35,131 nt of DNA. Source: Protostelium mycophagum. Its lineage: Eukaryota > Evosea > Variosea > Protosteliida > Protosteliaceae. Below are positions 1 through 11,085 of the stretch, piece after piece. Under the pieces are notes generated by a model. It searched no databases. It saw only the letters and a list, made by a program, of their open reading frames with translations, and was not told the origin of the DNA. Position numbers and translations under genes: made by a program. Location: contig KV921057.1 in NCBI GenBank assembly GCA_002081555.1, forward strand, positions 1-35,131, read 5' to 3'. Position 1 is the first letter of the stretch, and every line of letters starts with the position of its first letter.

Positions 1-308
1 ATCCTCACAGAGCTCAGCAATTGTATAAAGAAGGTGGATGAATTTCTACAGGGAAATTTAGAACACGCCAGAACAGAGATGAAGAAGTACGTGGATTGAC
101 ATTTGTCAAGACACAATAAAGTATAAGCCTGGTGACAAAGTTCTCTTGTCATTAGAAAATATAAAGACACATCAATCCAAAGTGAAGTGGTCTGACAAGT
201 GCACCAGCCCCTATGCAATAATTAAAGAAGCACACGCCGGCAGCAAGTCTTATGTTCTCGACTTACTAAAGTCATGGAATGTGTACCCCATATTTCATAC
301 TTTGTCAT
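1..308 (+). mobile_element. Fossil fragment of a Ty3/gypsy-type retroelement (integrase C-terminal end)
   Basis: Translation of this stretch gives blocks typical of the far C-terminus of a gypsy-type integrase: a 'YKPGDKVLLSLENI' block, a 'KWSDKCTSPYAI' block (the usual 'K..GPF.V' position) and a closing 'VYPIFHT' block (the usual 'hPvFHvs' end). Only this terminal part of pol lies in the window, and the element continues, if at all, to the left. It is broken, with about one or two interruptions visible in this piece. No LTR can be recognised on the right side. Family assignment rests on these short blocks. The age looks moderate, because the motifs are still readable. Confidence 0.6.
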
Positions 309-494
309 AAACTAATAAGATAGTAATATGTCATTAATTTATTGTGGTAATTGTTTTATTGATCTTTCAATTCATATCCATAATTTAAATATGATTACAA
401 TAACTGAATGGTAATATCTTTCCTGTGAACCAAGTTTCAGCTGTAAAGCAGGAGCACTTACGTGTGAATAAAGAAACTGAGCCGAGCATGCAGC
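309..494. other. AT-rich spacer, no gene seen
   Basis: This stretch lies between the retroelement scrap and the first host gene. It is AT-rich and has no convincing open frame. It presumably holds the promoter or 5' leader of the gene to its right, but no core promoter motif can be asserted. Confidence 0.4.
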
Positions 495-2238
495 ATGGTC
501 AGCAAGACGGAGCAGAATAAACAAGAGGATATTCAGATATTATTAGATTCCACAAGGATCATCGAGGGATTGTTGGTGTACGAAGATGACATTTATGCCA
601 AGGTGAACCATCCCAACAATTGTCAGAACTGAGCGAATCAAAACAGTTAGATACAAGTATCTCCAGTGGTCGGGTGATCTTCTCCCTGCGAGAGCTGCCG
701 ATTAAGACGGGATTCCATACAGACAGAGGAACTTCAGTAAGTCGAAGATCATCCGATACAGTCGCGAAAGTGATATGATACTTTGTATCAGAAAGAACTG
801 ACATCACTGTAGGTCCTTCGTGTGTCTGATTGGGAAGTCTGCCTTGGAGGTCAATTGATTCTTTCGTCTCATTCTCATTACTTTAGGTAAATACTTTCCC
901 ATCCCAAGAAGTCATCCTCCAGCTCTGTCCACAGCTCCTCCTACACCGAGAGCGGCCACTCTGCGATCTCCAACGAATCAATTTTCCGTCTCTGCGCCAA
1001 CCACACCCAGAGCTTTAGGTAAATCAGAAGGATCCATCTCCGACAATGAATCGGTAAGACATTTGTCCAGTTTTCATCACAAATGGAACACCCTGAATTA
1101 TTTTTAATTTTGAAATATCCAAATTTAATAAATGAGAATAAATCCTGATTTTTACAGCAAGAGTCTGGATCACAGCAGACTGTTTCTGAGCCTGGAGATC
1201 CTTCTGCTTTTGAGGAGACAAAACAGAAGAAAAAATACAAATTATTCAAAAAGAAGGAGAAGTCTGTGGTACGTTGTAGACTCTCGACAAAATCCAACAT
1301 GACACGTCATCACTGATCGATGTGCAGAGCTCTGATGTCGACATCATGAGAGAGAAGGCCAAAAAAAATCGTTTGTCTTCTGCATTCAGGAGGTCCGTCT
1401 CCATATTTAGTGACGGTAAATTTTCTTCTTCGTGATACGTAATAATGACGTCATGATGACGTCATCAGGTACCTCAAGAGAAAATAAATCCGACAATTCT
1501 TCCGTCTCCAGTGACACCCCCGGCGACGACAACATGGTGAGAACTTCCTCCATCACTCACGTGAACATCCTCGGTAATAACCGCGAACAGAGCGTGGGAT
1601 CGGGGGGAAATAGTCCTAGGGGAATGAAAAAGATGAGCAGGACCTCCTCTCACATAAAAAAACTGGATTTTCCGAAAGAAGCAGCGGAGGTTGACGATGA
1701 CAATATGGTGAGTCACGTTTACTACCGAGGAATCACGGTATTAACCATGAGCAGAGCGTCGGGTCAGCGGGAAGTCCCAGAACCCAAAAGATCAAAAAGG
1801 AGAAGAAAACGTCTGGATTTTTTTCCAAGAAAGATTCTTCAACAGACATAAACCGTAAGTGAATTACATCTACAACGTTGTAGACTGACAATTATAAGAG
1901 GATTTGCAGAGGTCTGAGTCATCAGAAAATATCAAGATAGAGAAGAAGAAAAGTATGAGGATGTCTGCCATATTCAGAAAATCGCAAGACGTGATCGGTA
2001 AGTTTAACACATCTACAACGCTGTAGTTGGGAATAGTCCCTGCACTCTTGACCATCTACAACGATGTAGATTGACCCACACAGTTCCACCTTCCCTTGAA
2101 CTGACCAAGTCCAACTCTGTCTCTGACTTGGACCGCCCCACAAAGCTGGAGAAGAAAAAGTCACTCTTCAATTTGACAAAGTCCTCGTCCTCCCATAACA
2201 CCCCCAGCCCAGAGAGGACCTCGAGATCTCAAGCATAG
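495..2238 (+). CDS. Ser/Thr/Pro-rich disordered protein with repeated modules, multi-exon
   Basis: I do not recognise the family. Short exons joined by GT-AG introns give a low-complexity, probably unstructured protein. Successive exons contain 'TAPPTPRAATLRSPTNQ', 'VSAPTTPRALGKSEGSISD', 'KKYKLFKKKEKSV', 'LSSAFRRSVSIFSDG', 'NREQSVGSGGNSPRG', 'NHEQSVGSAGSPRTQK', 'MSAIFRKSQDVI' and 'KSNSVSDLDRPTKLEKKK'. The C-terminus ends in 'SPERTSRSQA' and a stop at 2236-2238. Many SP/TP and RRxS sites suggest a kinase substrate or scaffold (inference). The EQSVGS..SPR block occurs in two neighbouring exons, so exon duplication is likely. The 5' end is uncertain: an ATG at 495 opens a frame whose splice to the next exon I could not resolve. 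Several introns hold CTACAACG/CGTTGTAG octamers. Confidence 0.55.
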
Positions 2239-2795
2239 ATGTATTTGCGTGATGTAATTAGAATGTGTCAACATGACACGATGAGAAATGAAACGAAAGA
2301 AATGGTTGGTTCGTTTTTGTTTCTGCATATGGTTGACAGTGTTATCACTTTGTTTTTCAATGTTGTGTGTTTTGTTTTGTTTTATTTAAATGAGTAAGAC
2401 AAAAAGTGAACTGGTTTCAATTTCTGTCTATATTTTCTTACCTCTTTGGGATTTTTTTCAAAGTCAGGTTGGCCTGATTGTGTTGTCACAGTCTACTCCC
2501 ACAATCTACAATGTGCAATATGATGCCAAATACGTATGGGGCAGTAAACTGTGGCAAGCATTGTTGTTTTTAACGGCATGGTAGTGCGAACAAAATTTCG
2601 GTTCCTCTACAACGCAGGTTTGTCCTGGTGTTGCATCATCTGCGGGACAGGCCGACGTCCACAAGGCTCCATCTAAATTGTATGTCCTCTGGAATGGTTT
2701 TATTCTTCCTCTTGTTTGCGGATGAAGATCTTCTTGCATTAGTCTCTGACCGGCACAAGATCACCTCTTACTGTTGTTATCGGACCTATTAGAGT
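2239..2795. other. Intergenic stretch between the disordered-protein gene and the NDR kinase
   Basis: No convincing coding exon was found on either strand. The left part is T-rich, as expected for a 3' region. The right part leads into the kinase start and presumably carries its promoter. One CTACAACG octamer lies at 2607-2614. Confidence 0.4.
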
Positions 2796-4821
<2,026 letters not shown>

Positions 4822-5270
4822 AAGTACATTTGTACAATAAACATAATGCCAATTCTCTCTGCAAAAATGCTGAAGTCGCGTAACAAAAATACATTGAGTG
4901 TCCGTGTCAAATCCAAGCTTCTCTGTGTGGCATTGTAGATAGATGTAAATATTATATTTAATAATTATTTAGATTGCACAGGAAGGTATTCAGATGAGGA
5001 AGGGCGATGAACATCTGCATCACACTCATCATTTTAACTCTTTGGTTCATTTTATTCGATGAGTAAGTGTAAATTAACCAACGAGTGAACCAGGACCAAT
5101 TTCTCACGTTCCAGTCTACGTGATGGTGAAAGAGTTGAACATGCCCACACCACAACATATTCCATCCCTCCATAAGGTCAGCAGCACAAAGAACCAAGCA
5201 GGAGCATTGGCGACGGGAACAGAAGGTAGCTGCTGGTTCTCAGAGAGTTTTATGACGCCTGACTACCTCC
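4822..5270. other. 3' flank of NDR kinase and unresolved sequence
   Basis: After the NDR gene the sequence is AT-rich to about 5100. It then has an open plus-strand stretch (about 5115-5332) containing 'VMVKELNMPTPQHIPSLHK' and 'MTPDYLHVDLDRVRGRR'. This could be exonic, but no family is recognisable and it competes with another frame. Confidence 0.3.
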
Positions 5271-5444
5271 ATGTTGACCTCGATCGCGTTCGTGGACGGC
5301 GCAACCACTGCTCGAGGGATCAAGTCAAATAAGCTACATCGCTCTATCTCTGCAAGCGTCGCAGGTATATTGGTTCCTTGTGCGAACAAGTCTCCCAAAA
5401 GTATCACTTCTGAAAGTTGTGGAGGTACCTTTCACAGGGCTTAG
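5271..5444 (+). CDS. Small unidentified open reading frame, 57 codons
   Basis: An ATG at 5271 opens a frame of 57 residues ending at TAG 5442-5444. It contains 'MLTSIAFVDGATTARGIKSN' and 'ASVAGILVPCANKSPKSITS'. Composition is balanced and not obviously antisense noise, but no family is recognised. It could be a lone small gene or one exon of a gene covering 5.1-6.0 kb on this strand. Its downstream partner may be the Cys-rich piece at 5868-6025. Confidence 0.25.
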   Translation: MLTSIAFVDGATTARGIKSNKLHRSISASVAGILVPCANKSPKSITSESCGGTFHRA

Positions 5445-5867
5445 AAGTGGCACACATTGAGATTATACGTACAGAAGCGATTGGGGAAAGGCCTAGAGGG
5501 GACAGGATTATTCTCCCCCAATGTTGATTTGCTGCCACAGTCAAATGGATTGCCATCTAAAATGCGTCTTTGAGGACTAAATTATGAGGTCCACCCAAAG
5601 TATTGAGTACGTTCTTCTTGGTAACGTTTCCTCCAACTTGTATTTAGAAAGGTCTGATCTTGATGAGAAAGATCCTCATCCATGAGAATCTCGCACAAAG
5701 GTGATTTTGGAATAAAATCTCACCTTTCGACATAAATTTCTCTTTGCAATTTTGGCGAAAATTCAAGCCAACGCCACGGCGACTTTCCTGCGTTTGTGGA
5801 GTCACTCATTAGGAAAATATGGTTCCTTTACCATCATTTTCTCGTTCTTCCTTTTCACAAATCTTTT
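5445..5867. other. Unresolved stretch between two small coding candidates
   Basis: No long frame is open on either strand. On the minus strand a short piece reads 'GNPFDCGSKSTLGENN', which loosely resembles the end of a leucine-rich-repeat cap, but it stands alone and I do not call a gene. Several possible splice sites occur on the plus strand. Confidence 0.25.
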
Positions 5868-6025
5868 GAAGTGCTAAAACTGCTCAAACAGTGGTGAACA
5901 CCGATTTGGAGGTCATAAACATCAGTGACTCTGGTCAACAGCCATCAGTAAATGAATGTTGTTGTTGTGAGATGCAGAATATCTGTTGCAGTTGTGAGGT
6001 TATCCAGTCGGACTATTTGGATTAG
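5868..6025 (+). CDS. Candidate terminal exon with a cysteine-cluster tail
   Basis: An open plus-strand piece ends at TAG 6023-6025 and reads 'NTDLEVINISDSGQQPSVNE', then 'CCCCEMQNICCSCEVIQSD'. The seven cysteines in about a dozen residues resemble palmitoylated or metal-binding tails. No ATG is present, so it would be a 3' exon of an unresolved gene starting near 5.1-5.3 kb. I cannot name a family, and chance remains possible. Confidence 0.3.
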
Positions 6026-6244
6026 GTTGCGTTGTCTTGCGTCATCTGTTTTGCGCTTTAGACTTAGACTCTTGTAATACTTGCGTTTCTCCTATTAATA
6101 AAAAACCAGTCAGCATTGTCTGACTAATCCAAAATTCAAGTTAAAAATAAAACATCATTAACTCTCCTTTATGATAAATGCAAGATATAGAGACCGTAGT
6201 TTCGACCACAAGTTCTATTCGTGCTGAGCCTATAGAACCCCCTC

Positions 6245-8451
6245 TTAATACATCTCCTCTGTCTTCTCGTTCTTGCTCTTCATGACTTGAGTGCTAAACA
6301 CCCGCAGATCCAATCTCTTTCTCTTCTCATCAGCCGTCTTATTCAATAGTTGTTGTTTTCGCCACTCGCAGAACTGGGTGTAGGTCTTTTTAACCCGCTT
6401 CTTCTCGGCTTTCCCATCGCTCTCTCCGAAATGAGAGGCCAGTTGCTGTCTCCTTTGTTCCTGAAGCAGTTGAAGCCTAAGACATTCAGTTTTCGATGGT
6501 TCTACAAGATGCTGCCAGAGACAGAGACGCGGCAGTGGACAAGAAAGTAGAAATGGAACAAATGCAGATGTGAAATATTGAATTTTTTTAGATTAGAGAT
6601 ATCAATACAATCATGAATTTGTACTTGTGTGCGCCGTTATACCCAAAGTGTATTTGAGATTAATAAATTTAATTAAATAAAATATAAAAAATTTTTATTT
6701 ATTAATAATTATTTGCGGCTTTGCCGCACTTTCTGTTGCTAGAAACATAAAATAAATGCATGCAGATAGTTCACCTCAGTGCCGCTACGCGCGGGTAAAA
6801 CTTCTCGGTCCTGTCCAGTTTTGTTTGGATGAAATCCAAGGCGAACTCTTCTTTGCCGTTGTTCTTTAATGTGTGAAGAACGAAAGTGAGGAAGTCCTCT
6901 GAAGGCTTCACGCCCATCTTTCTCATCATCTCCCACACTGTCCAAAATGCCTGGGCAAAATCAATCGGACCGCGCGTCTCAAGTTTTTGATCCGATCTAC
7001 AACGATGATCACCTGGAGATCTTCTGTGGCAAAGAAGAGAAGAATGATTTGGAAATAATCCTGGTCTATTCTACCCTCTATCTCCTCTATCTGATAAACC
7101 CACTTCAAGACAGGGGCAGAAGGGACATTTAGCCGGTGTAAATTGAGGACGACTCTGTTGAAACTCTGTCTTCTTCAGGTGCATGGACTTTTTTATAAAT
7201 AAATTCACCTTTGCAGAGGGTTTGTGATATGTGGAGAGCATGATCAGAAAGATTTCCAACATCTACATCGTCGGTCATTTCGAGATCGATATTTTCATTC
7301 CTCACCGATTCCCAATGCATTGTTGTCGTGCTGGTGATGAGTGGCTCCTCGAATGATCTGTGGGTCAAGATGACTCCTTCATCAGCAGCAACGTCTATCC
7401 ATCTTTTGAATGAGGCGATATCACCAGAGAGCGCGTATCTCCTCAGATATTCACTGATGAGGAACTGTAATATTTAGATGGCATTTTTTGTTTTACAAAA
7501 TGAATATCAAGAATCTCCAAGTTATTTTACACGATCATGCACATATCTTCTTGATGATTCTGCCAATATTCGAAGTTTTTAGAATCAAAATAAATAAAGA
7601 TGGATTATTTACCTCATCAACTCGAACATTGTCTTTCTCCTTCATCTCGATGAAACATTTCTCTGCCATCTCATCAGAAGGACATTTCGACACTGCGACT
7701 AATTCCGTCCATATCTGTAAATCGATGGGGGAACCTGCACTCCTACAAGTTCTTAATGAGATTTCCAATCATAAAGTGACGTCTTCACCTGAATCGATCG
7801 AACCATTGGAGACATTCGTCGATCCTGTTCTTTTTGATGAAGAACCGCGCGATAGGTGCGACCGTTCTTACATTAGGTGTAATCCCAGCAGCGAGCAGGT
7901 TCTCAACTGTCTCGATCAACTAAAAATGTGAGTTGTTGAGATAATATGATGAAACGGACTCTGCGTTCATCTCCTTCAGCAGACAGCATGGAGAGGACGA
8001 TGTTGTAAGTGTTGGCGGTGGGCCCAACTTTCTCTTTGATCACGTTGAAGTAGTGATTGACTTGCTGATAATCCCTCCTTCTGCAGTAAAAATCCAACAG
8101 CTGCAAACATCAGAATTAAATGTTGAACATGACATACAGCGTGATAGTGTCTATCATCCATGCGGATTAATTCCTGTCTCATTCTTTCTATTGTCTGCCT
8201 GATCTGATGTCTTCAGATTAATGTTACAGTTTACAAATACTCACTTGAGCAGCTGCCTCATCTGAGATTGTCTGAGCAAACGAAGTCAACTCTTGGTAGT
8301 ATCGTGTGGCTAAGGAGTTTTTTGTAGGAGTATACATCCTCTGTTGTGGCATGATCGGTACCACGTTGATTGGCTTGATCAGATTCATCTTAGGTCCAGA
8401 TATACATGGTCCACCACGAAGAAGGGAGAAAGGGACCCTCCGTGTCAACAT
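6245..8451 (-). CDS. Pentatricopeptide-repeat (PPR) protein, probably mitochondrial
   Basis: PPR proteins bind organellar RNA through repeated helical pairs. The chosen ATG (8449-8451) gives MLTRRVPFSLLRGG, a basic amphipathic leader typical of mitochondrial import. Exons on the minus strand then give 'LLDFYCRRRDYQQVNHYFNV', 'VGPTANTYNIVLSMLSAEGD', 'VENLLAAGITPNVRTVAPIA', 'FFIKKNRIDECLQWFDRF', 'FLISEYLRRYALSGDIASFK' and 'TVWEMMRKMGVKPSEDFLTF'. These show the 35-residue spacing and the 'G..P....Y...' pattern of PPR units. Introns are about 38-45 nt. The PPR part may stop at 6771-6773. Alternatively, a splice from GTAGCG after 'EKFYPR' across about 270 bp would add a basic coiled tail (LRLQLLQEQRRQQL...) that stops at 6245-6247. 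The subfamily (LRPPRC/PTCD-like) is not resolved. Confidence 0.7.
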
Positions 8452-8738
8452 GATGAAAGAAAAACAGATCTTCAACATCACAAACCACTTCTACAACAAG
8501 ACCGCACAGGAAATTTTCAGCCATGAGAAACTCATTCAATAAGCATGTATCCTCTTAAACAGCATAATCATACTCTTGGCAGTTTGTGCAAGTTAGCAAA
8601 CAAATTTTAAAAAGAAACTTTGGATTATAAAATTGTATCACAACGAATCCTGTTTATATTTTGCATGTCTCAATGTGTACATAGATGGTGCATCATGAAA
8701 GACTGGAACAACACCCTAATGAACGTCTTTGTCGGTTT

Positions 8739-9056
8739 TTATTGTGCAGATTGCGAATTCCTCGTGACGCGGTTGATCGTCTCAGCTAATCGGACCCCTC
8801 CAGCGACTAACCTTTTCATGAAGATGGGTATCTTCTCGTTGTAGTAAGTGTCACCACGACATTATTTCTCGTCGACATGATGTACATCACCTATCGGCTC
8901 ATTGAAGTCTTGGGTGTACACGTCATTTCTCGTGATGTTTAGGGACTCATTTGCCCATTGAACCGGATCAGTCTCTGCGATGTATGAAGCGACGAGATCC
9001 GGATTCTTTAACAGTGTTGAGAAAGAGAAACGACGACGAAAATAAAATTTGAGCAC
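8739..9056 (-). pseudogene. C-terminal part of an S1/P1-type nuclease, apparently without its N-terminus
   Basis: S1/P1 nucleases are secreted or lysosomal zinc enzymes that cut single-stranded nucleic acids. Two minus-strand pieces match the family's C-terminal end: 'ETDPVQWANESLNITRNDVY', and 'IPIFMKRLVAGGVRLAETIN' before a stop at 8739-8741. The family's catalytic part (N-terminal Trp, the HxxxD-type zinc residues, the 'GD.HQPLH' block) should lie upstream at 9.1-9.9 kb, and I could not find it there. An in-frame stop separates the two pieces unless an intron is removed. It therefore looks like a gene remnant or a badly fragmented gene. The family call is good for these two blocks only. 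Confidence 0.5.
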
Positions 9057-9225
9057 ATTTAATATTTAGCAAATATTGTACTATGAAACTGAGACGTTGA
9101 GAAATCTCATTCTCCCAGCGGATATCACAGGCAATGATAATACTTTTTTCTTATGTTGCTCACCTTCTATGTAGGCAGACTTCGATGTGACTGTCGTCTC
9201 CTTGTCCACATCTTTGGAGGATATA

Positions 9226-9417
9226 ATGGCTGTTCTGAGATGGAGAAACTCGCAAACTCCCTCGGGAACTCCACCCACCCAATCAAGTGAGACACACAAT
9301 TCCAATATTCCAGATATTCCAGATATTGATGATGTCACAGCAAATTCAAAGGATATCTACACTACATCAAGCGGAAATACTCTTTTAATGTCGAACCATT
9401 TGACAATGGAATTTTGA
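9226..9417 (+). CDS. Small Thr/Pro-rich open reading frame, unidentified
   Basis: An ATG at 9226 opens a 63-residue frame ending at 9417. It reads 'NSQTPSGTPPTQSSETHNSN' and then 'IPDIPDIDDVTANSKD'. Low-complexity Pro/Thr/Asp content resembles other disordered pieces in this window. The antisense frame is open too, so strand is uncertain. No family is recognised. Confidence 0.22.
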   Translation: MAVLRWRNSQTPSGTPPTQSSETHNSNIPDIPDIDDVTANSKDIYTTSSGNTLLMSNHLTMEF

Positions 9418-9422
9418 AAGCC

Positions 9423-9715
9423 ATGGCAGAGTTCAGCATAAAGTTGGAGGAGCGGTCCGCCGCCGGTGTATATAAAAATCTTTTTCTTTTTTCAAAAAAT
9501 ATCAGGTTGCTTTCATTGGTTCTGGCACTCTTTGGTTTGAGTTTGCACTCGAGCAGAAGCCTCAGAAGTGGCGTCAGGGCTGTGTGTTGATGAGCTCTAT
9601 ATAGTCATCTCAACTCCAGATGCTGTTCACTCTACTTTCGTCTTTTGTGGTTATTGGATTGATAATTGATGGACACTTCGGCTTATTTATTGATCTCAAA
9701 AGGAGTGAGTTTTGT
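9423..9715 (+). CDS. Possible small membrane protein, fragmentary exons
   Basis: ATG 9423 sits in a good context (gccATGG) and begins MAEFSIKLEERSAA. Plausible exons after short introns give 'VAFIGSGTLWFEFALEQKPQ' and a hydrophobic segment 'MLFTLLSSFVVIGLIIDGHF', which would span a membrane once. I could not find a splice set that joins all pieces in one frame, and I do not recognise a family. Treat it as a hint of a gene, not a model. Confidence 0.22.
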
Positions 9716-10110
9716 TTTGGACCGCAGCTCTGCTGCTGTACAGATTTCTGCTCCATTTTTCATGCGTACAGAGTATAAAACTATCCGGCGACACGATTTG
9801 TTGACTTTTCAGAGGTAAACCCTCTCTGAGATTTGCCGCAAATGTACATTCACAAAAATTAAAAGTGTCTTCTGGTGATGTAGATACTTCTCATCACATG
9901 ACGTCTCATCTCTCCTGAGTCTCTGATGGGGTTACGCACCGCCTTTGTTGTCGCGGAGACTGGTGGCGCCACATATATCAATAAATAAAATGGGGAAGGG
10001 TTTTGTTTTCTACCTACAAGGAGCCACAAGAGGGCAGGTCTTGAAAATAATAATTACTCGTAATATTTATTTGTGGTGAAATATGGATCTACATCCTCAA
10101 ATACATGGGT
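9716..10110. other. Stretch without a recognisable gene
   Basis: Short plus- and minus-strand frames only. A TATA-like 'gtataaaac' occurs near 9772. There is nothing I can assign. Confidence 0.3.
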
Positions 10111-10441
10111 TCACCATTCATTCGAGACACAATTGTGGTGGGATCCTCTGGGTGGAGGGCCAGTTGGAATATACAAAGACATTGTTTTATATGCTTTAGT
10201 TCTTAATGGTATTTTCCAGCCGTGGCTCTCTGGGCATTTTTTCTTCTTGCGCAGGTCCTTCCTGCTAGTACACGGCACATTCTTCTTGAGGCAGTTTCTG
10301 CAAGGGCGTTCTGCGTCCAAGTCAAAGTGCGAACATTTTTGGGTGCAGTTGTTCTATACCTCCACCGCAGGTGTTGTGTCTCTGGTAACAGTCCTCACAT
10401 GAGGGGATGCTTCTCTTTGTTGATCTGTTGCCACACCTCAT
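10111..10441 (-). CDS. Zn(II)2Cys6 binuclear zinc-cluster protein, copy 1
   Basis: A small gene of about 93 residues. Exon 1 is 10441-10360, with a 49-nt GT-AG intron at 10311-10359, and exon 2 is 10310-10111. The spliced protein has six cysteines at residues 15, 18, 25, 31, 34 and 41 (CEDCYQRHNTC, then PCRNCLKKNVPC), spaced C-x2-C-x6-C-x5-C-x2-C-x6-C. This is exactly the Zn2Cys6 cluster of fungal Gal4-type DNA-binding proteins. A basic linker (RKDLRKKKK) follows, as in that class. The leader RSTKRSIPSC is also basic. There is no room for a fungal-type regulatory domain. It is paralogous to the gene at 28995-29462: same leader, same cluster, same intron position and phase. A DNA-binding role is inferred from the fold, and no target is known. 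Confidence 0.75.
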
Positions 10442-11085
10442 CTTCAGTTTCTTAATAATTTTTTGGATCCAAGTTGTGTGGAGCGTGGTTCTAACGAACA
10501 AGTTGTAAAAATAATGTGGCGAACTTCATTTGAAAGAGAGGAAATTTTGACAGGTATGGGGAGATCGATTACGTACGGTGTGGAACTGTTCCTAATCTGG
10601 ACCAACGGGCCGTATGTCATGTCATATCTGTCAAGTCAGTTGTCAGTTTGGGAGTGACAGTAATGTCTGACCTCAATATATGTCGAGCTTCCAAGGAATT
10701 GTGCATTGACAGTTTGAGGATATAAAACACTTGATGTCTTTAACTGACATCTCCCCACCCAACCGCAAAGAACCGGCGGTGAGATAAAACGAGTTTACCG
10801 GTAACACAGTTCCGCAGGATCTTCCGGACAATATGTTTTAGGTGTCATATCGATGTCATGTCAATATATTCTTAGGTACGTACACATATTTCTTGCCAGT
10901 AAGCTATCTACACTAGTGTAGTTGGGGAATATGCCGCCGGGGATGTCTTGGGTGTCAGATTAATACTGGCATGAACAATATTCATTCTTTGAATACGAGG
11001 GTGCGACACACGCAGCTCGCTGGCTCAGATCTCAGAATAAAGATAATATTTGCAGATTTATTGTGGATAAGGGTTTGTTGTGTTT
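10442..11085. other. Stretch between the zinc-cluster gene and the RasGEF, no gene seen
   Basis: One medium-length open frame on the plus strand (about 10463-10657) has no ATG near its start and no recognisable motif. I see no convincing exon. It probably holds the promoter of the minus-strand zinc-cluster gene and the 3' end of the RasGEF gene. Confidence 0.3.

Noticed and set aside
5530-5600. Leucine-rich-repeat cap-like 'GNPFDCG' on the minus strand
   Set aside because: An isolated short match with no repeats upstream and stops around it.
7488-7931. Long plus-strand frame of 147 codons
   Set aside because: It lies opposite the PPR exons, whose minus-strand reading has clear PPR patterns and good splice sites.
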